The notes beneath the pieces were generated by a model, which saw nothing but the letters and a program-made list of their open reading frames with translations, was not told the DNA's origin and searched no databases. A program made the translations under genes and the position numbers. Of a stretch of 64,000 nucleotides of DNA, positions 58,315-64,000 are shown in pieces. Within the stretch, counting starts at the first letter, position 1. Every line of letters starts with the position of its first letter. Origin of the DNA: Variovorax sp. YR216 (lineage in GTDB: Bacteria; Pseudomonadota; Gammaproteobacteria; Burkholderiales; Burkholderiaceae_C); contig NZ_FNRO01000004.1 of assembly GCF_900107745.1 (NCBI RefSeq), positions 496,001 through 560,000 on the forward strand, in the 5' to 3' direction.

Positions 58315-59847
58315 ATGCGGGCCATTGACCGACCAGTGACCGAATTCGAACTCAAGTTCCAGATCGACCCCCAGCAACGCGCAGCGGTCGAAGCGGCTGT
58401 GGGCCGCGGCCGCTCGCACGTCGCGCGTCTGCGCGCCCGCTACTTCGACACGGCCGATGGGGCACTCGCCGCACAGCGCATCGTGCTGCGCCTGCGCAAG
58501 GAAGGCCGCACCTGGTGGCAGACCGCGAAGGCGCCGGGCGGCACGCTGCTCGAACGCCATGAGCACAACGTCGAGCTGCCGCCCGCCAGCGCGCGCGAAG
58601 TGCCGGTGCCGCGCATCGAGCGCCACGAAGGCACACCCGTCGGCGCGCTGGTCCACGATGCGCTCCGCAAGGCCGGACACGATCCCGCAACGGTGGAACT
58701 CGTCGCGCTCTACGGCACCGACGTGCGCCGCACCACGCGCGAAATGCGCACTGGCGACGCCCTGGTCGAGCTCGCCTTCGATCACGGCGAGGTGAGCGCA
58801 GGCGAACGCTCGCACGCGCTGTGCGAGCTCGAGATCGAGCTGAAGAGCGGCAGCCCCCGTTCGATGCTCGAGCTCGCCCATCGCTGGCGCAACCGCTACG
58901 CGCTCTGGCTCGACACGGTGTCGAAGTCCGCGCGCGGCGAGCGCCTGGCCAGGGGTGCGCGATTCGGCGACCCGGTCAAGGCTGAGCCGCCCAGCCTCGA
59001 AGACGACACCGACGACGCGGCGCAGGTGCTTTGCGCGGTCATGAAGACCTGCCTGTCACAGATCCTCGCCAATGCGTGCGAGGTCGCCGCGGGCAGCATC
59101 GCCCCCGAGCACGTGCATCAGTTGCGCGTCGGCATCCGTCGGCTGCGCACCGCGCTGCGCGAGATGGGGGCGCTCGCACCGTCGCTGATCGATCCGGCCT
59201 GGGAGTCCGCACTGGTGACTGCGTTCCGCGCCCTTGGCCGCCAACGCGACCGGGATCATCTGCTGCAGGAGGTCCAGCCGCGTCTGGAGGCGGTCGGCGC
59301 GCCGCCGATCGACTGGGCCGACAAGGTACCGCCGCCCGCGCCCGCCGACGTGGTCCGCAACGCCGAATTCCAGAACGCGCTGCTCGGACTCGTCGCCGCC
59401 ACCTTGCCGGCCGAAGCTGCGGACGAGGACACCGCCGAAAATCCACCCGCACCACCCGCCTCCGCCCGCAAGCCCTTGCGCAAGCAGCTCTCGAAACTGC
59501 ACCGCCAGGTCGTGCGCGACGGCCAGCGCTACGAAGCACTCGAACCGCACGCGCAGCACCGTGTGCGCAAGCGGCTCAAGCGCCTGCGCTACCTCGGTGA
59601 ATTCGTTGCGCCGCTCTTCGGCTCGCGCGCTGCGAAGCGCTACCTCAAGAAGCTCGAACCGGCGCAGGACGCACTCGGGCGGCACAACGACAACGCGGTC
59701 GCCATCGCCGCATACCGCGACAACACGCCACACGACGGACGCTCGTGGTTCGCTGTCGGCTGGCTGAGCGCGCGCCAGCCCGCCAGCGCCGCCGAATGCC
59801 GCAAGGCGCTCGACGAGATCGCGAAGGCGCAGCCCTTCTGGAAGTAG
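58315..59847 (+). CDS. CYTH and CHAD domain-containing protein
   Basis: A two-domain protein of 510 residues. The N-terminal CYTH domain (residues about 9-205) has the EFELKFQI (ExExK) metal-binding motif and RYFDTADGALAAQRIVLRLR, the signature of triphosphate tunnel metalloenzymes that cleave tripolyphosphate. The CHAD domain (about residues 235-505) has the conserved HQLRVGIRRLRTALREM and HRVRKRLKRLRYLGEF segments, which bind polyphosphate. Neither membrane segment nor signal peptide is seen. It probably acts on inorganic tri- or polyphosphate. The gene is close behind a possible Pho box. Confidence 0.9.
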   Translation: MRAIDRPVTEFELKFQIDPQQRAAVEAAVGRGRSHVARLRARYFDTADGALAAQRIVLRLRKEGRTWWQTAKAPGGTLLERHEHNVELPPASAREVPVPRIERHEGTPVGALVHDALRKAGHDPATVELVALYGTDVRRTTREMRTGDALVELAFDHGEVSAGERSHALCELEIELKSGSPRSMLELAHRWRNRYALWLDTVSKSARGERLARGARFGDPVKAEPPSLEDDTDDAAQVLCAVMKTCLSQILANACEVAAGSIAPEHVHQLRVGIRRLRTALREMGALAPSLIDPAWESALVTAFRALGRQRDRDHLLQEVQPRLEAVGAPPIDWADKVPPPAPADVVRNAEFQNALLGLVAATLPAEAADEDTAENPPAPPASARKPLRKQLSKLHRQVVRDGQRYEALEPHAQHRVRKRLKRLRYLGEFVAPLFGSRAAKRYLKKLEPAQDALGRHNDNAVAIAAYRDNTPHDGRSWFAVGWLSARQPASAAECRKALDEIAKAQPFWK

Positions 59848-59878
59848 CTCGGTCTCCGGCACACGCACAAATGCCAGG

Positions 59879-59965
59879 AACCCCGCGGAACCGGCTTGGC
59901 CGGGCCGCCGGGGTTGCCCCCGGAGAGGGGGTGGAGAGCGCCACGAAGTGCCCGAGCCTGGGGGT
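59879..59965 (-). repeat. Structured dispersed repeat, copy C
   Basis: Outer stem AACCCCG (59879-59885)/CGGGGTT (59909-59915) encloses CCGGC-TTG-GCCGG, then CCCCC-GGAGA-GGGGG and a variant CACGAAGTG arm ending AGCCTGGGGGT. It starts 5 nt after the stop codon of the dehydratase gene (read on the minus strand) and fills most of the gap to the CYTH-CHAD gene. The third arm is more diverged than in copies A, B and D. Confidence 0.9.
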
Positions 59966-59970
59966 GAGCT

Positions 59971-61704
59971 TCAATGCGAATGCTTGGGCACCGCCGAGCC
60001 GCGGCAGCCGACGAGGAAATCGAAGTCGCAGCCTTCGTCGGCCTGCAGCACATGGTCGACGTAGAGCCGCTGGTAGCCGCTGCCCTTTTCCTGCGGCGGT
60101 GTGACGGCCGCAAGCCGATCGGCAAGCTCCGCATCGCTGATGTCGAGATGCAGCCGACCCTGTTCGCAGTCAAGCTCGATCCAGTCGCCGTCACGCACCA
60201 CCGCGAGCGGGCCGCCAGCCGCCGCTTCAGGTGCGACATGGAGCACCACGGTCCCGTAGGCGGTGCCGCTCATGCGCGCATCGGAAATCCGCACCATGTC
60301 CTTGATGCCCTGGCGCAGCAACTTCGGCGGCAGTCCCATGTTGCCGACCTCGGCCATGCCCGGATAGCCCTTGGGCCCGCAGTTCTTCATCACCAGCACC
60401 GAACTGGCATCGACGTCGAGCGATTCATCGACGATGCGCGACTTGTAGTGTTCGAAGTCCTCGAACACCACCGCGCGCCCGCGGTGCCTGAGCAGCTCGG
60501 GTGAGGCCGCCGATGGCTTGAGCACCGCACCGCGCGGAGAAAGATTGCCGCGCAGGATGCACATGCCGCCGTCCTCGATCAGCGGCCTGTCGATGGGGCG
60601 GATCACTTCGTCGTTGTGGCTCGGCGCATCGCGCACGTTGTCCCACAGCGACCGGCCGTTGACCGTCAGCGCATCCGGATGCGGCAGCAGGCCGTGCTCG
60701 CCGAGCCTGCGCAGCACTGCCGGCAGGCCGCCGGCGTAATAGAACTCTTCCATCAGGAAGCGGCCCGAGGGCATCAGGTCCACCAGCGTCGGCGTGCCTC
60801 GACCGATGCGCGTCCAGTCCTCCAGCTCGAGCGGCACGCCGATGCGGCCGGCGATCGCCTTGAGGTGGATCACCGCATTCGTCGATCCGCCGATCGCCGC
60901 ATTGGTGCGGATCGCGTTCTCGAAGGCCTCCCGCGTGAGGATCTTCGACAGCGTCAGCCCCTCGCGCGCGATCTCCACGGCGCGCATGCCCGACATCTGC
61001 GCGAGCACATAGCGGCGCGCATCGACCGCCGGAATCGCCGCGTTGTGCGGCAGCGCCACGCCGAGCACTTCGGCCATGCAGGCCATCGTCGACGCGGTTC
61101 CCATGGTGTTGCAGGTGCCCGCCGAACGCGACATGCCCGCCTCCGCCGAGAGGAACTGATGCACGTCGATCTCGCCGGCCTTCATCGCTTCATGCAGTTG
61201 CCACACCGCGGTGCCGGAGCCGATGTCGCGCCCTTCCAGCTTGCCGTTGAGCATCGGCCCGCCCGACACCACGATCGCGGGAATGTCGCAGCTCGCCGCG
61301 CCCATCAGCAGCGCGGGCGTGGTCTTGTCGCAACCGGCGAGCAGCACCACCGCATCGATCGGGTTGCCGCGAATCGCCTCTTCGACATCCATGCTCGCGA
61401 GATTGCGGGTGAGCATCGCTGTCGGACGCAGGTTGGACTCGCCGTTGGAGAACACCGGAAACTCCACCGGAAAGCCGCCCGCTTCTGATATACCGCGCTT
61501 TACATGCTCGGCGATCTTGCGGAAGTGCGCGTTGCACGGCGTGAGCTCCGACCAGGTGTTGCAGATCCCGATGATCGGCCGGCCGTCGAATTCATGATCG
61601 GGAATGCCCTGGTTCTTCATCCAGCTCCGGTACATGAAGCCGTTCTTGTCGGCCGGGCCGAACCAGTCGGCGGAGCGAAGTTTGCTGAGTTTCTTGTCGG
61701 ACAT
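59971..61704 (-). CDS. IlvD/Edd family sugar-acid dehydratase (L-arabinonate dehydratase-like)
   Basis: Iron-sulfur dehydratase of the IlvD/Edd family, 577 residues, with the family cysteines in CNTWSELTPCNAHFR, LLAGCDKTTPALLMGAASC and AGTCNTMGTASTMACMAEVL. The opening SADWFGPADKNGFMYRSWMK is the pattern of sugar-acid dehydratases rather than of IlvD proper. Close relatives are annotated as L-arabinonate dehydratase; xylonate or another aldonate is possible. It follows two sugar-transporter permease genes on the same strand, which supports a sugar-acid pathway. The start at MSDKKLSKLRS was chosen because it opens the family sequence; the frame continues 24 codons upstream. Confidence 0.88.
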   Translation of the reverse strand: MSDKKLSKLRSADWFGPADKNGFMYRSWMKNQGIPDHEFDGRPIIGICNTWSELTPCNAHFRKIAEHVKRGISEAGGFPVEFPVFSNGESNLRPTAMLTRNLASMDVEEAIRGNPIDAVVLLAGCDKTTPALLMGAASCDIPAIVVSGGPMLNGKLEGRDIGSGTAVWQLHEAMKAGEIDVHQFLSAEAGMSRSAGTCNTMGTASTMACMAEVLGVALPHNAAIPAVDARRYVLAQMSGMRAVEIAREGLTLSKILTREAFENAIRTNAAIGGSTNAVIHLKAIAGRIGVPLELEDWTRIGRGTPTLVDLMPSGRFLMEEFYYAGGLPAVLRRLGEHGLLPHPDALTVNGRSLWDNVRDAPSHNDEVIRPIDRPLIEDGGMCILRGNLSPRGAVLKPSAASPELLRHRGRAVVFEDFEHYKSRIVDESLDVDASSVLVMKNCGPKGYPGMAEVGNMGLPPKLLRQGIKDMVRISDARMSGTAYGTVVLHVAPEAAAGGPLAVVRDGDWIELDCEQGRLHLDISDAELADRLAAVTPPQEKGSGYQRLYVDHVLQADEGCDFDFLVGCRGSAVPKHSH

Positions 61705-61744
61705 GCGATGGATTCCATGAATGAGATGACAGGCCCATTCGCAG

Positions 61745-61831
61745 GCACCGGCGGAACCGGCTTTGCCGGGCCGCACCGGTGCGCCCCCTTGAGGGGGTGC
61801 AGAGCCACACGAAGTGGGCGAGGCTGGGGGT
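61745..61831 (-). repeat. Structured dispersed repeat, copy D
   Basis: Outer stem GCACCG (61745-61750)/CGGTGC (61777-61782) encloses CCGGC-TTT-GCCGG, then CCCCC-TTGA-GGGGG and the CACGAAGTG arm ending GGCTGGGGGT. It lies 5 nt after the stop of the YjfF-like permease gene and before the dehydratase start (61704). The outer stem is entirely different in sequence from copies A-C yet still pairs. Confidence 0.9.
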
Positions 61832-61836
61832 GGCTT

Positions 61837-62862
61837 TCATTCCCGCGCGGTGAAGAGCCGTTGCAGCAGGCAGAAGATGAACAGCAGCACGCCGACCACG
61901 ATGCGCGTCCACCATGAACTCAGCGTGCCGTCGAAGGAAATGAGCGTCTGGATGATCCCGAGCATCAGCACGCCGAACAGCGTGCCGACCACGTAGCCGA
62001 CGCCGCCCGTCAGCAGCGTGCCGCCGATCACCACGGCCGCGATGGCATCGAGCTCCAGGCCCACAGCGTGCAAGCCGTAGCCCGACAGCATGTAGAAGGT
62101 GAAGACCACACCCCCCAGCGCCGAGCAGAAGCCCGACAGCGTGTAGACGCCGATGATGGTCGAGCGCACCGGCAACCCCATCAGCACCGCCGACTGCTCG
62201 TTGCCGCCGATCGCGTACACCGCGCGGCCGAAGGGCGTGTAGTGGGCGACGAACACCGCGATCGCCACCACCCCGAGCGCGATCAGTCCGCTGAGCGAGA
62301 TCGATGCAGTGCCCCACACCGGCAGCCGCCACTGCGCGATTTCCGAGTAGAACGGGTTGGTGATGCTGATCGAATCGATGCTGATGAGATAGCAAAGCCC
62401 GCGCGCGAGGAACATGCCCGCCAGCGTGACGATGAAAGGCTGGAGCCGGAAGCGCTCGATGAGCAGCCCCATGAAGGCGCCGAAGAGCGTGCCCATCGCC
62501 AGCACGAGCGGAATCACGATCGCGGGGCTCCAGCCGTGCTTCTCGACCAGCGAGGCGGACACCATGGTGGTGAGTGCGATCACCGAGCCGACCGACAGGT
62601 CGATCCCGCCAGAAAGGATCACGAAGGTCATGCCCACCGCGACGACGCAGAGAAAGGCGTTGTCGACCAGCAGGTTGAGGAACACCTGCAGCGAGAAGAA
62701 GCCGTCGTAGAACACCGAGCCCAGCGTCCCCATCAGCACGAACAGCGAGATGGTGGCGGCCAGCGGCAGGTACTTCGGGTTGAAGCGCGTGCGCGGGCGC
62801 GTCCCGGGCGCGATGCCGGCCTTCGCGCGCACTGCGGTGGATTCAGGAACGACTGCGCTCAT
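61837..62862 (-). CDS. Sugar ABC transporter permease (YjfF-like)
   Basis: Inner membrane permease of the ribose/galactofuranose group, 341 residues, with about eight to ten membrane segments (for example YLPLAATISLFVLMGTLGSV and LVDNAFLCVVAVGMTFVILS) and the BPD motif SGGIDLSVGSVIALTTMVSA. The GGVGYVVGTLFGVLMLGI region near the C-terminus is typical of YjfF. The start at MSAVVPES was chosen; an ATG seven codons upstream lies within the inverted repeat. It lies between the YtfT-like permease and the dehydratase. Confidence 0.9.
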   Translation of the reverse strand: MSAVVPESTAVRAKAGIAPGTRPRTRFNPKYLPLAATISLFVLMGTLGSVFYDGFFSLQVFLNLLVDNAFLCVVAVGMTFVILSGGIDLSVGSVIALTTMVSASLVEKHGWSPAIVIPLVLAMGTLFGAFMGLLIERFRLQPFIVTLAGMFLARGLCYLISIDSISITNPFYSEIAQWRLPVWGTASISLSGLIALGVVAIAVFVAHYTPFGRAVYAIGGNEQSAVLMGLPVRSTIIGVYTLSGFCSALGGVVFTFYMLSGYGLHAVGLELDAIAAVVIGGTLLTGGVGYVVGTLFGVLMLGIIQTLISFDGTLSSWWTRIVVGVLLFIFCLLQRLFTARE

Positions 62863-62867
62863 GGGTT

Positions 62868-62938
62868 CCCCCACGCTCGGCACTTCGTGTCCTCGCTGCC
62901 CCCCGAGGGGGCGCGAGCTTGCTTGGAGCGGTCCGGCA
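62868..62938 (+). repeat. Inverted relative of the dispersed repeat, copy E
   Basis: On the plus strand it carries CCCCCACGCTCGG, CACTTCGTG, a CCCCCC-GA-GGGGG hairpin and further GC-rich bases. Its reverse complement contains CCCCC-TCG-GGGGG, GGACACGAAGTGCC and GAGCGTGGGGG, the same order as the arms of copies A-D, but lacks the CCGGC hairpin half. It lies between the two permease genes and is opposite to copies A-D relative to transcription. Confidence 0.75.
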
Positions 62939-62944
62939 CTGCGC

Positions 62945-63988
62945 TCATCGCACCCACTCCCCGCGCGCCGGGCGCTGCACGAGTTGCCGGATGCTCGCGC
63001 GGAACTCGGCCGACTGCAGCAGCATGACGACGAAGACCACCGCCGCCTTCACCACGAGGTTGATCTCCGGCGGCACGCCCAGCGAATAGATGCCGTAGGT
63101 CAGCGTCTGGATGATGAGCGCACCGATCACGCTCCCGACGAGGCTGAACCGCCCGCCGGTCAGCGCAGTGCCGCCGAGCGTGACCGCGAGGATCGCATCG
63201 AGCTCCAGCAGCTGCCCGGCGTTGTTGCCGTCCGCGCTCTTGACGTTGGAGCTGATCAGCAGCCCGGCGACCCCCGCGCAGAAGCCGCAGAACACGTACG
63301 CGCCGGCGATGATGCGCCGCGCCCGCACGCCTGCCACGCGCGCCGCGCTCGGGTTGATGCCGACCGACTGCACGAAGAGTCCCAGCGCACTGTGCGTGAT
63401 CGCAAGATAGACCAGCGCGAACACCAGCGCCGCGATGTAGACCGAGAACGGCAGCCCGAACAGATACCCGCTCCCGATGAAGAAGAACGGCTTGTAGTAG
63501 ATCGTGATGATCTGCCCGCCGGTGATCAGCTGCGCGATGCCGCGCCCCGCCACCATGAGGATCAGCGTCGCGATGATCGGCTGCATGCCGACGCGCGCCA
63601 CCAGCAGCCCGTTCCACAGCCCGCAGATCGCCGCCACGCCGAGCGCCGCGAGGATCGCCATCCACATCGGGAAGCGGCTCACCTGCGCGGCGGCGCCGTT
63701 GTTGACGACCAGCGAGCCGCCGATCATCCACGCGGCCAATGCCGCAGCAATGGCGACCACCGCGCCCACGGAGATGTCGATGCCGCGCGTGGCGATGACC
63801 AGCGTCATCCCGAGAGACACGAGCACCAGCGGCGACGCACGGTTGAGGATGTCGATCAGGCTGCCGTACAGATGCCCGTCGCGCACCTCGATGCGCAGGA
63901 AGTTCGGATTGAACGCCGCATTGATCGCCAGCAGGATCAAGAGCGTGATGACCGGCCATGCGAGCCGGTGGCGAAAGATGGTGCTCAT
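62945..63988 (-). CDS. Sugar ABC transporter permease (YtfT-like)
   Basis: Inner membrane permease, 347 residues, with the N-terminus MSTIFRHRLAWPVITLLILL, the motif TRGIDISVGAVVAIAAALAA and the C-terminal GSVIGALIIQTLTYGIYSLG as in YtfT of the galactofuranose importer. Together with the YjfF-like permease it forms the membrane part of a heteromeric sugar importer; the binding protein and ATPase genes would be expected to the right, beyond the window. The ATG is at 63986-63988, 12 bases from the window edge, so the upstream ribosome site is only partly visible. Confidence 0.9.
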   Translation of the reverse strand: MSTIFRHRLAWPVITLLILLAINAAFNPNFLRIEVRDGHLYGSLIDILNRASPLVLVSLGMTLVIATRGIDISVGAVVAIAAALAAWMIGGSLVVNNGAAAQVSRFPMWMAILAALGVAAICGLWNGLLVARVGMQPIIATLILMVAGRGIAQLITGGQIITIYYKPFFFIGSGYLFGLPFSVYIAALVFALVYLAITHSALGLFVQSVGINPSAARVAGVRARRIIAGAYVFCGFCAGVAGLLISSNVKSADGNNAGQLLELDAILAVTLGGTALTGGRFSLVGSVIGALIIQTLTYGIYSLGVPPEINLVVKAAVVFVVMLLQSAEFRASIRQLVQRPARGEWVR

Positions 63989-64000
63989 TTCGATGCTCCA

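Overview
The window is GC-rich bacterial chromosome with tightly packed genes and no tRNA, rRNA, prophage, insertion sequence or CRISPR array that I can see. The protein set (short porin ending in Phe, paired cyanophycin synthetases with the DUF1854/ABC partner genes, Coq7, a general secretion pathway with divergent gspC, NCS2/8-oxoguanine deaminase pair, sugar-acid dehydratase with a YtfT/YjfF transporter) fits a Burkholderiales member of the Comamonadaceae, most likely Variovorax or a close relative. This taxon is inferred from protein resemblance, not from a search.

Layout. 0-3 kb: gnd, pgm and an orphan LuxR-type response regulator. 3.5-5.2 kb: small secreted, membrane and FHA proteins. 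5.2-7.4 kb: groES-groEL with a perfect CIRCE operator and a clean terminator. 7.4-8.6 kb: exported MsrA and a DUF805 protein. 8.6-12.6 kb: pgi-tal operon (minus strand), a lipocalin, a HAD hydrolase. 12.5-16.9 kb: an iron/phosphonate-type ABC importer. 17.0-18.5 kb: zwf. 18.5-25.4 kb: a dipeptide-type ABC importer with an embedded M20 amidohydrolase. 25.6-30.1 kb: porin, coq7, an OsmC protein, a candidate small RNA, ilvA. 30.1-42.1 kb: a complete type II secretion system (C, G-H-I-J-K, L-M-N-D-E, F). 42.1-46.9 kb: 5'-nucleotidase, LysR regulator, NCS2 permease and 8-oxoguanine deaminase (purine salvage). 47.0-49.5 kb: a YddA/SbmA-like ABC protein and queC. 49.6-57.3 kb: cyanophycin locus. 57.5-59.9 kb: small proteins and a CYTH-CHAD protein behind a possible Pho box. 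60.0-64.0 kb: sugar-acid dehydratase and two galactofuranose-type permeases, running off the right edge.

How the genes work together. gnd, pgm, pgi, tal and zwf cover most glucose-6-phosphate interconversions, although they are scattered in several transcription units. The secretion genes form a full apparatus. The cyanophycin locus pairs a normal CphA with a second synthetase whose C-terminal Mur-ligase half has lost its P-loop. The most unusual non-coding signals are a dispersed, structured repeat placed 3-6 nt after the stop codons of four genes, with apparent compensatory changes in its outer stem, and a compact small-RNA-like unit (promoter, two hairpins, CU-rich anti-Shine-Dalgarno stretch, terminator) upstream of ilvA. 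No stretch longer than 300 bases lacks a gene.
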